This document shows positions 25,800-35,843 of a DNA stretch of 64,000 bases, piece after piece (the stretch's first letter is position 1; each line of letters begins with the position of its first letter). The position numbers were made by a program, and so were the translations under genes. The stretch covers positions 372,001-436,000 of the forward strand of contig NZ_BAWW01000066.1 of assembly GCF_000875975.1 (NCBI RefSeq), in the 5' to 3' direction. The DNA is from Parachlamydia acanthamoebae. GTDB taxonomy: Bacteria; Chlamydiota; Chlamydiia; Chlamydiales; Parachlamydiaceae. Below the pieces are notes generated by a model that saw only the letters and a list, made by a program, of their open reading frames with translations, had not been told where the DNA came from and searched no databases.

Positions 25800-26234
25800 G
25801 TGAAAAATACAATCAAATGTATTCGAAAGTTGCATTTTTGTGCTGGGCATCGAGTCATGGATCATGAAGGTAAATGTGCAACAGTGCACGGACATAATTA
25901 CTATATCCACCTTACTGCCGAAGCACCTTGCTTAGATTCTTTAGGAAGAATTATTGATTTCTCCGTCTTAAAAGATCGCATTGGATCTTGGATTGAAGAG
26001 TATTGGGATCATAACTTCTTAGTCTATGAGCGAGACGAAAAAGTCGTGGAAATGCTTCGTAGTATCCCAAGAAAAAAGGAACCATTTATCTGCAAATTTA
26101 ACCCAACCGCCGAGAATATGGCAGAATATATACTCCGAGAAATCGGCCCCCTTATGCTTGAAGGGACTGGGGTGACAATTACAAAAGTCACATTGTATGA
26201 GACAGATAATTGCTATGTAGAAGCCTATTTATAA
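25800..26234 (+). CDS. queD: 6-pyruvoyl-tetrahydropterin synthase / 6-carboxy-tetrahydropterin synthase (QueD family)
   Basis: Product of 144 residues. Zinc ligands His17, His30 and His32 (CAGHR, VHGHNY), candidate nucleophile Cys26 (GKCATVHGH), and the Asp70-His71 pair (WDHNFL) are all in place, as is the C-terminal YETDNCYVEA with the substrate-binding Glu. Converts dihydroneopterin triphosphate to 6-carboxy-tetrahydropterin for queuosine or to a tetrahydropterin. It is directly followed by folE, which makes its substrate. GTG start with AAAGG five bases upstream. Confidence 0.88.
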   Translation: MKNTIKCIRKLHFCAGHRVMDHEGKCATVHGHNYYIHLTAEAPCLDSLGRIIDFSVLKDRIGSWIEEYWDHNFLVYERDEKVVEMLRSIPRKKEPFICKFNPTAENMAEYILREIGPLMLEGTGVTITKVTLYETDNCYVEAYL

Positions 26235-26245
26235 GAAGGTATAAA

Positions 26246-26932
26246 ATGCTAGAGTTAGAAGAAAAAGTACTCTCAAATCCATTTGCTACTTCCCATATTA
26301 ACGATTCAGGGGATGAAATTCCTTATCCATGGAATGATAACCATTTAACGGACGATGAGAAAATAAAAAACATCGAATATTATTTTGAAAAAATCCTCCT
26401 AACTCTTGGAATGGATGTCGAGGATGATTCCATTCGAAAAACACCTTATCGTTATGCTAAGATGTTGGTTAAGGAACTCTTTCCTGGCTTGAATCGTAAT
26501 AACTTTCCCAAGATTACCACACAGGAAAATAAGTTCAATTATCGGAATATGCTACTTGAATCTCACATTAGCATACACAGCATGTGTGAACACCATTTTG
26601 TGCCTATTTTAGGTTACTGTCACATTGCTTACATTCCAAATGATCGCGTTATCGGCCTCTCTAAACTTAATCGAGTGGCTCATTATTTCGCGCGAAGACC
26701 TCAAGTTCAAGAAAGATTAACTCGGCAAATCAAAGAATGCCTGTCTTCTCTCTTGAATACCCCTGATGTTGCAGTTGTGATCGATGCTTCTCATTTGTGT
26801 GTAAAAATGCGAGGAGTCCAAGATGCTGATTGCTTTACTCGCACATATGACATGGGCGGCCTCTTCGAAGAAGACACCTATCGCAATGAGTTTTTTGGCG
26901 CAATCCCTAAACATAGCGAAATTAAGCTCTAA
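26246..26932 (+). CDS. folE: GTP cyclohydrolase I
   Basis: First enzyme of pterin/folate synthesis, making dihydroneopterin triphosphate from GTP. From the chosen start it has 228 residues. Motifs: HSMCEHHFVPILGYCHIAYIP (zinc Cys and His), GLSKLNRVAHYFARRPQVQERLT, and ASHLCVKMRG with the third zinc Cys. DDSIRKTPYRYAKM is the usual N-terminal helix. Start set at ATG 26246, six bases after AGAAGG; the in-frame ATG at 26210 would overlap queD and adds an unconserved 12 residues. Forms a two-gene operon with queD. Confidence 0.93.
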   Translation: MLELEEKVLSNPFATSHINDSGDEIPYPWNDNHLTDDEKIKNIEYYFEKILLTLGMDVEDDSIRKTPYRYAKMLVKELFPGLNRNNFPKITTQENKFNYRNMLLESHISIHSMCEHHFVPILGYCHIAYIPNDRVIGLSKLNRVAHYFARRPQVQERLTRQIKECLSSLLNTPDVAVVIDASHLCVKMRGVQDADCFTRTYDMGGLFEEDTYRNEFFGAIPKHSEIKL

Positions 26933-26944
26933 CGAGAATGTCTT

Positions 26945-26978
26945 GCGCACTGTTTGTGTATAATGCACAAATGTGCGC
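26945..26978. terminator. Hairpin between convergent folE and SNF2 helicase genes
   Basis: GCGCAC-TG-TTTGTG, loop, CACAAA-T-GTGCGC forms a 12-bp stem with a small internal bulge. It is followed on the + side by GCCCTTTTAAAAAGG. Only a weak T run follows, so it is a probable rather than certain terminator for both genes. Confidence 0.65.
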
Positions 26979-27003
26979 GCCCTTTTAAAAAGGTCTTTCG
27001 GTG

Positions 27004-29655
27004 TTAAGAAAGTAAAAATTGAAAATCTTCTTCTGATAGCTGAGTTTGCCCATACGTTTCATCAAACAAACTTTCGATAAGTTGCCGCTTGTTCTCTTTT
27101 AATTTTTGGATTTTTTCTTCAATACTTTCAATAGCAATTAAACGCTTTGCAATGACCGTATCTTGACGTCCAATTCGGTGAGCACGGTCTATCGCTTGAT
27201 TTTCAATTGCCTCATTCCACCAAGGATCAAATAAATAAACGTAATCAGCAGAAGTTAAATTTAATCCAACTCCACCTGCTTTTAAACTGATGAGAAAAAA
27301 TGGAATCGAAGCATCCTCTTGGAATTGGGTCACAACCTTTTCTCGATTATGTGTACTTCCATCTAAGTAAACAAAATTCCATCCGCGTTTCTGAAATTCT
27401 TTAGCAATCAAGCCAAGCATGCTCGTAAATTGACTATAAACGAGCGCCTTCTTTCCTTCTTCAGCTAATGTCTCTAAATCTTGCATCAACACGTCCAATT
27501 TTGCACTTGCGACAAATGAACCTTCTTGAGCTGTCACCAGTAAAGGGTGACAGCAGATTTGGCGTAAACGTAAAATGGCTTCTAAAACTTCCATCCGGTG
27601 CTTAGAGATGCCATCAAGCTCCACCTTTTTAAACAAATTGCCGCGCACACCACTCAAATAGTCCTCGTATACTTGACGTTGCTCAGGATTCATTTCTACC
27701 CAGACAACTTGTTCAATTTTTTCTGGCAAATCTTTTGCTACTTCTTCCTTTTTTCTTCGTAGCATGAACGGACGAATTTTCTTCTTGATCCTTTGTAGAT
27801 AGCGTAAATCCCCTTCTGAGACTTGTAGATCATTTTGAAAATCTTTTTCACTTCCCAAAAGTTCCGGCATCAAAAATCGGAATTGGGACCATAGTTCACC
27901 CAGGTGATTTTCAATGGGAGTGCCTGTCAGAGATAATCGGAATTGGCCGTTTAGCTGTGTGAGCGCTTGAGCCGTCAAAGTATGTGCATTTTTTATCGCT
28001 TGCGCCTCATCTAAAATAATCGCTTGAAAATCTATGACTTTGAACATAGGTAAATCGATTCTTAACGTCGCATAAGACGTAAGAATAATCCCTTTTTTAT
28101 CCCATGCTTCCCATTGCTGCAGACGATTGGGCCCATGATGGATGTGCAGACTTCGTCCCTCTAAGAATCGTTCAATTTCGTTTTTCCAATTGAAAATCAA
28201 CGAAGTCGGCAAAACAATCAACGTAGGGAGCTCAGAATCCAAAAGCGATAAAAAAGCTAAAACCTGAATGGTTTTTCCTAACCCCATATCATCTGCTAAA
28301 ATACCGTGAAATTTTTGATCGAACAGAAATTTTAACCATTTCACACCATGTTGTTGATAGGGGCGTAACGTTCCTTTAAAATGATTTAAAACCACAACCT
28401 CGGTCTCATTCCAATCCAGGAGTCCTTGCCTCAATTGCTCAAAAGAACGATCCGCCGAGATTTGGTAAGGGGTATCAAATAATTCCAGAAGAGAGCCAAA
28501 ATGACTTTTTTTTGTTTTAATTCCACCAGAGACAATTTCGCCATCTTCAGCTAGATCAGGCAGCCCACTCTTATTGAAATTCTGTGGAAGTAAACCTACC
28601 ACACCGGAACCGATTGTCACAAAATTTTCACGCCGATTGAAAGCTCCCACCACATCCCCTAAACTAGCCTCATAATCGTCAAAACGAAGCTTTCCGCGAA
28701 TAAGGATTTCTTTTTGCCCTGTCTGAACATCTAAAGAGGCATTGGAATAATTGACCACCCGATTTCCCTGAAAATCAAGAAGGGTCCAACCTAATTCTAA
28801 AAGAAAACTTAGACTTTTGGGAACTTCATCTAGAGGACAGTAATATTGAGATGTCCCTACTTGCTTTCTTTGAAAGCCGGTTTCAAGCAAATCCTGTGCC
28901 CACAATTCTTCTGTTTTCAAATCGCGCTTAACGGGAGACCGCACAATCTCTCCATATTGAACCTTCTGCTCTCCATAGAGCATCCACAAATCTGCAAAAG
29001 CACCAAAGCGATCTTTTAAAATTAAGCAAGGCAATGGTGCCACATCTTGCGTTAAACTAGCCGATTCATTTTGAAAAACAATGCGAGGTCCACCAAGAGC
29101 AACGTCTTCTTGACATTCCTTTAAAAAAATTTTCACCCAGTCTTGCGATGGATTATTTAGCAATTTATGCAGATTTCTCCAGGAGATTTCCGTCGAGATA
29201 AGACGTAAAAAATGGCCTTTTATAAACCAGTGAGGAGGTCCTCCTGTCATAAAGTCACAGTCGCGAATATCAAACTCATCTTTAGATGCCTTCAGTTTGC
29301 CAGAGATAGACAATTCGGTAGAACCTTCTACAAAGTAATAAAATTCAACGGGTGTAAAAAAATCAGAAATCAGTAAGCGACCTTCAAAAAATAGGTGCCC
29401 AGTGGCAGCCAAAAGCTTTAAGGCTTTTAGAGAGGAAAGGCCGGGCACTTTGATAATCCAAGGATTGTCTTCAGAAGGAACCCCTTCTTTGGCGAGGAAA
29501 TGAAGGACCTCTTGTTCAACCTTTTCTTTATCCTTAGCCAATGCGAGCAAAGAAGAGAACTTCGAAAGGGGCAATCCATCCGCATTTTCAATCTTAACTG
29601 AAAAACCGGTTTCACTGATTAGGGATTTTTTTTGAATAGAAAACTTAAGTGACAT
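27004..29655 (-). CDS. SNF2-family DNA-dependent ATPase/helicase
   Basis: Product of 883 residues. The first ~420 are the bacterial SNF2 N-terminal region, without a clear SWIM zinc finger. ATPase lobe 1 from about 430: PYQQHGVKWLKFL, Walker A DDMGLGKT near 450, DEAQAIKN near 550 and SLTGTPIENHLGELWSQF. Lobe 2: RRKKEEVAKDLPEK, VYSQFTSML, YLDGSTHNREKVVTQF, SLKAGGVGLNLTSADYV, DPWWNEAIENQAIDRAHRIGRQ near 820. Remodels or translocates on DNA; SWI/SNF-like proteins are conserved across chlamydiae. Start has no good ribosome site. Confidence 0.93.
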   Translation of the reverse strand: MSLKFSIQKKSLISETGFSVKIENADGLPLSKFSSLLALAKDKEKVEQEVLHFLAKEGVPSEDNPWIIKVPGLSSLKALKLLAATGHLFFEGRLLISDFFTPVEFYYFVEGSTELSISGKLKASKDEFDIRDCDFMTGGPPHWFIKGHFLRLISTEISWRNLHKLLNNPSQDWVKIFLKECQEDVALGGPRIVFQNESASLTQDVAPLPCLILKDRFGAFADLWMLYGEQKVQYGEIVRSPVKRDLKTEELWAQDLLETGFQRKQVGTSQYYCPLDEVPKSLSFLLELGWTLLDFQGNRVVNYSNASLDVQTGQKEILIRGKLRFDDYEASLGDVVGAFNRRENFVTIGSGVVGLLPQNFNKSGLPDLAEDGEIVSGGIKTKKSHFGSLLELFDTPYQISADRSFEQLRQGLLDWNETEVVVLNHFKGTLRPYQQHGVKWLKFLFDQKFHGILADDMGLGKTIQVLAFLSLLDSELPTLIVLPTSLIFNWKNEIERFLEGRSLHIHHGPNRLQQWEAWDKKGIILTSYATLRIDLPMFKVIDFQAIILDEAQAIKNAHTLTAQALTQLNGQFRLSLTGTPIENHLGELWSQFRFLMPELLGSEKDFQNDLQVSEGDLRYLQRIKKKIRPFMLRRKKEEVAKDLPEKIEQVVWVEMNPEQRQVYEDYLSGVRGNLFKKVELDGISKHRMEVLEAILRLRQICCHPLLVTAQEGSFVASAKLDVLMQDLETLAEEGKKALVYSQFTSMLGLIAKEFQKRGWNFVYLDGSTHNREKVVTQFQEDASIPFFLISLKAGGVGLNLTSADYVYLFDPWWNEAIENQAIDRAHRIGRQDTVIAKRLIAIESIEEKIQKLKENKRQLIESLFDETYGQTQLSEEDFQFLLS

Positions 29656-29779
29656 TTAACATTCTTTTAAAAGGAAGTTGCAGAGCAAATAGAATTTTAC
29701 GGAAATTTCTATTTGTTGGAAACACAGAATCTTTTAGAATAAGCCATTTAAACCGTTTTTCAAACTCAAGGACTTAACT

Positions 29780-31069
29780 ATGGTCGCTAATCTCACCCAA
29801 CAAGAATACCTGACTTATTTCGATGCCGTCCAAGAAGTTGCAAAAATTTCAAACCACGGGATTTCAAATGTTTATATTGACGAAGGAAAAGTCTTTACGC
29901 CTATTCTGACATATTCATGGGCACATGCACGCCTCGTCGACATCAGCCGTTTGGTTAAGAGTGTGTTTTCTAAGAAAAAACGGCAAAAACGACAACAAGA
30001 TACAGATCAAAAAATCGAGCGATTAGCTCAGCACATTCAAACAATCAATAAGACCACTAAACGTATTCTCCAAACTGTGAAGAAATCGGATGATGTGAGC
30101 TCCGTGGTCTCCCCCAACTACTACTCAGTACGTGCTGCAACACTTTTTAATGACCATTTAGGCATGTTTCAAAAATGGAATAAAAGCTCTGAAGAACCTA
30201 AAAAATGGTCTTGGAATTATCTAAAATCTTCTCTACGAAAATTTAATGGCTTTCGCATTCATTCAAATGAAAATTTAAAAATTAGCAATCAAACTGATCC
30301 TCAATTGATTAAAATAGCGTGCCCGAAGCTTTACGGTAATACTTCCATCCATTTTGTTCATGTATGCTTAAACATTCTGCGACGCGAAAAAACCATTGAT
30401 TCCTATCGTCTGCAAAAAATGGGTGGATTCACCGAAAACGCAGCGAGTCAGGTTGCCGAAATCCTTAAAAAAGAAAAATCTAACCTAAATGGCTCTGAAA
30501 AAAAAGCTTTTGAGCACGTCAATATGACAGCGTCCGATCCTGCGGTTTTAGAAACCTATTGGGAAACCATGCGTGCAATGACACGACCTGGAGCCCATCA
30601 ACAGCTCGAGCTGGGTGATGAAGGAAAAATTCTCCATTTCAAAACCCTTGTGGGGGAATCTTTAGAGGTCTTTTTTAAACAAACAAAAAGCACAGAGCTT
30701 TTATTTCAATTGTTCGCTGTTGCGAAACATCATTTTTGCCACAACGAAACATCTAAGATGCAAGCGATCGACAGCTTAATCGCTAAATGTTTGAAGCCTT
30801 ATTGTGTGAAACAAAATCTAGAGATAGAAGAAGAGCACCTTTATGAATGGCTAAAAAAAACCATTGCATTTTTCCCGGAAAAAGAGAACTGGATAAAAGC
30901 CCTCTTTTTTAATGAAGTCATCTATGCAATGTGCCAGGATGATCACACCAAAAAAGAGTCTTTAACACAGTTTTCTATCAATTATTTAATCAACGATCTC
31001 TTGCCAGAATCACGCATTCATGAAAAGCTCGCTCATGAAAAACTCACTAAAAGGCCAAAAGCATCTTAG
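29780..31069 (+). CDS. Hypothetical protein, lineage-specific, helical
   Basis: Product of 429 residues; no family recognised. No signal peptide or membrane segment. Residues ~62-90 are strongly basic and probably coiled (SKKKRQKRQQDTDQKIERLAQ). The rest is mixed helical with many Lys, His and Trp. ATG with AAGGA seven bases upstream. Its stop overlaps the stop of the convergent Pro-rich gene by four bases. Codon use looks like that of its neighbours. An effector role is possible but there is no direct sign. Confidence 0.7.
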   Translation: MVANLTQQEYLTYFDAVQEVAKISNHGISNVYIDEGKVFTPILTYSWAHARLVDISRLVKSVFSKKKRQKRQQDTDQKIERLAQHIQTINKTTKRILQTVKKSDDVSSVVSPNYYSVRAATLFNDHLGMFQKWNKSSEEPKKWSWNYLKSSLRKFNGFRIHSNENLKISNQTDPQLIKIACPKLYGNTSIHFVHVCLNILRREKTIDSYRLQKMGGFTENAASQVAEILKKEKSNLNGSEKKAFEHVNMTASDPAVLETYWETMRAMTRPGAHQQLELGDEGKILHFKTLVGESLEVFFKQTKSTELLFQLFAVAKHHFCHNETSKMQAIDSLIAKCLKPYCVKQNLEIEEEHLYEWLKKTIAFFPEKENWIKALFFNEVIYAMCQDDHTKKESLTQFSINYLINDLLPESRIHEKLAHEKLTKRPKAS

Positions 31070-32907
31070 GATGCGTTTGGCTTCTCTAGACAAATTTCTT
31101 TCTTGCGCGTTTTTCTTGCTGTGGGGGACCGCTTATGTTGTTGCTGGGGTCTTAATTTAGTGAGATGATCGAGGTTGCTTTTCGAACTGCCAAGCCCACC
31201 TAAAATACTCCCCTCAGAATCTAATTTTAATGGGGAATTCGGATTCGCGGCTGAAGTTAAAAGTGCATCATCTGCCCTTGGCGGACTCATTAGGCCTGCA
31301 ATTTGATGAGAAATAAACTTTGCTTGCTCTTGCTCTGGACCCGAATCGGTATCCGGGATTCCCTCATTTAAACTTCTTCTTGGCTGCCTAGGAAGAGGCC
31401 GTCTTTTTTCAGGCGTCGCTAAAATGCTAGGATCTGAACCGGTAGGTGCGGAAGAATCCTGCCGTGAGTTGACATTTGAAGGCGTAGGGGTCCCAACTTG
31501 CACCGAACCAGTCACAGGTTCTTGCGAAAGAGCTGGAGCTGGATTTTTTTTAGGGGGGGTAGAACCGGGTAACGGAAGTCTAACATTCAAGCCTTCCATA
31601 AAACCTCCCATTTTATCTATTAACCTACCTGGATTAGGGTTCTGAGTTGATCTTTCAATAAGCTTTGGAGCAATCCTTGAAACTCTTTGTGCTTGCTCTT
31701 CAGTAACTACCTTTTGTGGAGATTCATGCTTTTTAGGCTGGCTAGATACTTCGGTTTCCACTGTTTGATTCGCAAGCTCAGCCATTCTTCTGTCTTCTTC
31801 TTGCGGATCACCCTTTTCCACATCTTCCTCAGCAGTGTCCACTAAACTAGTAGTGCCCCCTAAAAAAGGCGTTTCAAGAGGCTCCACTTTTCCTTCTGAA
31901 TTGAAAAGGTCTAATCTTTTAGGAAGTTGCCCCGCCTCTGGGTCTTGAGAAGATTCCACTTTGATAAATTCTTCACCAAAATAAAACGAAGAATTGATGG
32001 GTTTTGATTCCGTTTTATCATTTTCTTTTTCATTTGTCTGAGAAACCTCAATAACCACAAAACCCTCCCCCGAAGATGAAAGATCTCTTGGGGAGCTTTC
32101 ACCAGACGACAAAGCATCTTGAATTTTCTGCCTTGAAATTTCGTTCGGAACTGCAGACGATTCTAAAACTGGCTTTGGTTGCAAAGCATCGTCTGGAGCA
32201 ATATATGCTGATGCTTCTTGTGTAAGAATAGATTCAACAGATAAAACTTCAGATTTTACGGGTGTTTCATCTTTTTTAACTGTTTTTTTCTCAAAAGTTC
32301 CTGCTTCCTTAGGCTTTGCACTGAATCTTTTGATTTGATCTTGAACAGATCCTGAGCCATTTGACTCTTCTGAATGATCAGACGCTTCTTTTTTTGCTTT
32401 ATTTCTTTGAATTTGTTCTTCTATCGAAATGTTACTGCTATTTTTCCCTTTGTTTAACACAGCCTTGTTAAGCTCATTCATCATAGGAGATGAAGTGCTC
32501 ACTGGTCTTTTCGCAGCACTCGCCCCTTCGGACTTCTCTTCTTTCGGAGCGGAAGGCATTGGAGACACTCTAGGATTTTTTTTTTGTTGAGAACTTACAG
32601 GAGATGCCTTTGATGGTGGTGGTGGTGGCGCAGCTGGAATCACATATGCTGAAGGTTTCTTAGAAGGTTTTTTTAGTTTTTGAGATAATTTAGATTTAAT
32701 CCCTTTAAAGAATTGGACAATTTTTCGAACAACATACGTGAAAAAGTGTTTTATTTTATTCACTTTTCTAGGCTTATTTGTTGCTTGAAGTGCCGTCGGA
32801 GATACAAAGAGAAATTTCTTTGATAGAGTCGGTAAAGAGTTCTTTCTTTCAGTTCCGGAAAGCCCATAAGCAGGATACACACGTGAAAACTCGTTATTGA
32901 CAGTCAT
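31066..32907 (-). CDS. Proline/serine-rich low-complexity protein, probable secreted effector
   Basis: From the preferred start the product has 613 residues. A basic N-terminal region with an amphipathic/hydrophobic helix (FFTYVVRKIVQFFKGIKSKL, about 50-70) precedes a polyproline patch (AAPPPPPSKA, near residue 92), then a long acidic Ser/Glu/Pro-rich disordered part. Two similar units, SIEEQIQRNKAKK and SVQDQIKRFSAK, lie ~30 residues apart. The C terminus is rich in Arg/Lys (RKTRKKEI). Composition resembles chlamydial early effectors such as Tarp, but no homology can be asserted. Start at 32907 because AAGGA precedes it; the longer 33027 start has an unlikely N terminus. Confidence 0.7.
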   Translation of the reverse strand: MTVNNEFSRVYPAYGLSGTERKNSLPTLSKKFLFVSPTALQATNKPRKVNKIKHFFTYVVRKIVQFFKGIKSKLSQKLKKPSKKPSAYVIPAAPPPPPSKASPVSSQQKKNPRVSPMPSAPKEEKSEGASAAKRPVSTSSPMMNELNKAVLNKGKNSSNISIEEQIQRNKAKKEASDHSEESNGSGSVQDQIKRFSAKPKEAGTFEKKTVKKDETPVKSEVLSVESILTQEASAYIAPDDALQPKPVLESSAVPNEISRQKIQDALSSGESSPRDLSSSGEGFVVIEVSQTNEKENDKTESKPINSSFYFGEEFIKVESSQDPEAGQLPKRLDLFNSEGKVEPLETPFLGGTTSLVDTAEEDVEKGDPQEEDRRMAELANQTVETEVSSQPKKHESPQKVVTEEQAQRVSRIAPKLIERSTQNPNPGRLIDKMGGFMEGLNVRLPLPGSTPPKKNPAPALSQEPVTGSVQVGTPTPSNVNSRQDSSAPTGSDPSILATPEKRRPLPRQPRRSLNEGIPDTDSGPEQEQAKFISHQIAGLMSPPRADDALLTSAANPNSPLKLDSEGSILGGLGSSKSNLDHLTKLRPQQQHKRSPTARKTRKKEICLEKPNAS

Positions 32908-33039
32908 TGCCAAATTCCTTCGATTATAAGTCGTGTTCAAATTAGTTAAAGAAATGACCAGCGCGGTTAGTTGGATATGGGTCACATTAATAAAATCCAA
33001 AAAACAATGCAAGTACGAAAAAAACATCGACTTATTTAT

Positions 33040-34494
33040 TTATTCGCTATTCTTTTTAGATGTTTGATGTTTCAAAATAGGGTTTCTAGCAGCTAAAGTT
33101 TCATCAAGACGAGAAACCGACAGAGTATGGGGTGCGGTTTTTACAAGTTGAGGATCTGACTCTATTTCTTGAACGATCTTTTGAATACAGGCTATAAAAT
33201 TGTCTAAGGTTAATTTCGATTCTGTTTCAGTTGGTTCAATCAGCATACACTCTTTAATAATAAGAGGAAAATAAATCGTAGGGGCATGCACACCATAATC
33301 TAACAATCTTTTTGCAATATCAAGAGCTCTGATCTCTTTTGAGAGATATCGGTCAGCCTGCATAACAAACTCATGCATGCAAGGTTGCGAAAAGGGAATG
33401 GTAAAAAACGGCTCCATTTTTGCCTTGAGATAATTCGCATTTAATACCGATTGTTCAGCAATTTTTCTCAATCCAAAATGCCCATGCAGTTTGGCATATA
33501 GGTAAGCTCTGACATTGATAGCAAAATTTCCCTGAAAAGAAGCCATGTGCCCAATAGAGTTCTCAGCTTGCCATTTCAAACGATATTCAATGCCCTCTTT
33601 AATGATGCGAGGAACCGGCAGAAATTCCTCAAGTCGTTTAACGCAAAGAACGGGACCAGATCCTGGTCCACCACCTCCATGGGGAGTAGAAAAAGTCTTA
33701 TGCAAATTCAAATGCATCACATCAAAACCCATATCTCCTGGACGAGCCACATTCAAAATCGGATTTAAATTGGCTCCATCATAGTATAGCAATCCTCCAC
33801 TGCGATGAATGATCTTGGAAATTTCCAAAATTGAGGGACTAAATAATCCCAACGTATTAGGATTTGTTAGCATGAGTCCCGCTGTCGAATGATTGACAGA
33901 CTGCTTGAGTTGTTCAAGATCCATATCTCCTTTCTCATTCGTTCGAATAGAAATGATCTTGTATTGATTCATGGCAGCTGTAGCCGGATTTGTTCCATGA
34001 GCACTATCTGGAATCAGTAGCTCTCGCTTCCGGTCATCCCCTTGCTTTTCATGGTAGGCGGAAATCATCCGTATCCCCGTAAATTCCCCTTGAGCTCCTG
34101 CATTTGAAACAAGCGTTCCAGCAGCCATTCCACACATTTCACAAAGCAGATCAATCAATTCAGCCATTAACTGCAAATTTCCCTGTACAGTCTCGTCAGG
34201 GGCAAAAGGATGGCAACGGGTAAAACCAGGCAATGCGGCTGCCCATTCGTTAATTCTAGGATTTAGCTTCATTGTACAGCTGCCTAGAGGGTAGAAATTT
34301 GTATCAATGCTCATATTTCGATGTGCAAGTTGCGAGAAATGGCGCGTGAGATCGAGTTCTGAAATTTCTGGCAATAACAAAGGTGTTTGCCTGAGCAAAT
34401 GTTGAGGCGGATGAAAAGCGTTAAAAGCCGAATCGCTAGCGGGAAGACTATAGGCATGCTGTCGGGATTGGGATTTTTCAAAGATGGTTTGCAT
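33040..34494 (-). CDS. gcvPB: Glycine dehydrogenase (decarboxylating) subunit 2 (P-protein, C-terminal half)
   Basis: PLP-containing half of the two-subunit P protein, 484 residues. NTFYPLGSCTMK-type motif (DTNFYPLGSCTMKLNPRIN), GAQGEFTGIRMI, DSAHGTNPATA, and the PLP lysine K266 in HLNLHKTFSTPHGGGGPGSGP. Decarboxylates glycine and passes the aminomethyl group to GcvH. Its ATG overlaps the gcvPA stop as TAATG, so translation is coupled. Last gene of the gcvT-gcvH-gcvPA-gcvPB operon. Confidence 0.95.
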   Translation of the reverse strand: MQTIFEKSQSRQHAYSLPASDSAFNAFHPPQHLLRQTPLLLPEISELDLTRHFSQLAHRNMSIDTNFYPLGSCTMKLNPRINEWAAALPGFTRCHPFAPDETVQGNLQLMAELIDLLCEMCGMAAGTLVSNAGAQGEFTGIRMISAYHEKQGDDRKRELLIPDSAHGTNPATAAMNQYKIISIRTNEKGDMDLEQLKQSVNHSTAGLMLTNPNTLGLFSPSILEISKIIHRSGGLLYYDGANLNPILNVARPGDMGFDVMHLNLHKTFSTPHGGGGPGSGPVLCVKRLEEFLPVPRIIKEGIEYRLKWQAENSIGHMASFQGNFAINVRAYLYAKLHGHFGLRKIAEQSVLNANYLKAKMEPFFTIPFSQPCMHEFVMQADRYLSKEIRALDIAKRLLDYGVHAPTIYFPLIIKECMLIEPTETESKLTLDNFIACIQKIVQEIESDPQLVKTAPHTLSVSRLDETLAARNPILKHQTSKKNSE

Positions 34495-35831
34495 TATACG
34501 CTCCGCCCTGCAATTGTGAGATAGTGATCAAGTTGCGCCTTGCTTTTTGTTTCAGTCACGGCGACTAACATCCAACCTTGCATCTCAAGATAAAATTTTC
34601 CCATGTCGAGACCGGGTTCTATTTTTGCATTTCGAAATAGGGTTTGGGTGCGCTGCATATTTCCTGGAAATCGGACAAGGAATTCATTAAAAAAAGGCGT
34701 ATTAAACGTTTCCACACCTTCAATATTTTCTAAATGCTTTTTTAAATAGGAAGTGCGTTGAAAATTTGTCAGTGCGAGCTGAGGAATGCCTTCTTTTCCA
34801 TACCATAACATGGCAATTAAACTTCCAAGTGCTGCCAGAGCTTGGTTTGTACAAATATTTGATGTGGCTTTTTCACGTCGAATATGCTGTTCTCGTGCTT
34901 GGAGAGTAAGGACAAATCCCCTCTTCCCTCCTGTATCCACAGTTTCTCCCACGATTCTTCCAGGTAATTGTCGCACCAAAGATTGATGACAAGCCATATA
35001 ACCCGCGTAAGGCCCGCCGAAATTCAATGACAAGCCAAAAGGCTGACTATCCCCAACAGCAATATCCACCCCATTTTCACCAGCCGATGCAAAGAGACCA
35101 TAAGCCAGTGGATTGGCACACTGGATCACTAAAGCCCCTACTTTTTTAGCTTGAGGAACAATCTTCTGCATGTTTTCCACAACGCCAAAAAAATTGGGTG
35201 ATTGGATTAAAACAGCTGCGACTTGTTCATCCAGCATTTCATGTAATTTGTCTGGGTCTATTTCCCCCGAGGGAAGAAAAGGGATCTCTAGGATCTGAAC
35301 GTCATGCCCATGCACATACTGCTTAATGACCGCTCGGTAATGAGGATGCAAAGAAAATCCTAATAGAATTTTGGAACGTTCTTTTTGACAGCGCATAGCC
35401 ATTAAAACCGCTTCCGCACATGCAGACGCTCCATCATAAACCGAGGCATTCGAAACATCCATACCTGTTAGAGCACAAATGACCGATTGAAACTCAAAAA
35501 TGGCTTGAAGCATTCCTTGCGAAGCTTCGGCTTGATAGGGAGTATAGGAAGTTAAAAATTCGGATTTGCCACATATAGCAGAAACAATTGCTGGCACATA
35601 GTGTTCATAGGCGCCTGCACCTAAATAATTTTCAAAGGAAGGATAGGTGTTTTGAGAAGCAAGGGACTCCACCCATTTAGCGCCTTCATATTCAGACATT
35701 CCATCATCGATGGTTGGACGCGCAAGCCTAAGCTCTTCTGGAATATCCTGAAATAAATTTTCCACATTCCGTATGCCTAAATCCTTAAGCATTTCCTGAA
35801 TTTGAGGCTCTTGATTGGAAATGAAGTCCAC
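34494..35831 (-). CDS. gcvPA: Glycine dehydrogenase (decarboxylating) subunit 1 (P-protein, N-terminal half)
   Basis: N-terminal half of the glycine cleavage P protein, 445 residues. Seen: SEYEGAKWVESLA, FENYLGAGAYEHYVPAIV, TSYTPYQAEASQGMLQ, MDVSNASVYDGASACAEA, GDSQPFGLSLNFGGPYAGYMA and ICTNQALAAL. Pairs with GcvPB; the split form is common in Gram-positive, thermophilic and chlamydial lineages. GTG start with AGGAG six bases upstream. Thirteen bases separate it from gcvH. Confidence 0.95.
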   Translation of the reverse strand: MDFISNQEPQIQEMLKDLGIRNVENLFQDIPEELRLARPTIDDGMSEYEGAKWVESLASQNTYPSFENYLGAGAYEHYVPAIVSAICGKSEFLTSYTPYQAEASQGMLQAIFEFQSVICALTGMDVSNASVYDGASACAEAVLMAMRCQKERSKILLGFSLHPHYRAVIKQYVHGHDVQILEIPFLPSGEIDPDKLHEMLDEQVAAVLIQSPNFFGVVENMQKIVPQAKKVGALVIQCANPLAYGLFASAGENGVDIAVGDSQPFGLSLNFGGPYAGYMACHQSLVRQLPGRIVGETVDTGGKRGFVLTLQAREQHIRREKATSNICTNQALAALGSLIAMLWYGKEGIPQLALTNFQRTSYLKKHLENIEGVETFNTPFFNEFLVRFPGNMQRTQTLFRNAKIEPGLDMGKFYLEMQGWMLVAVTETKSKAQLDHYLTIAGRSV

Positions 35832-35843
35832 TTGCAGCTCCTA

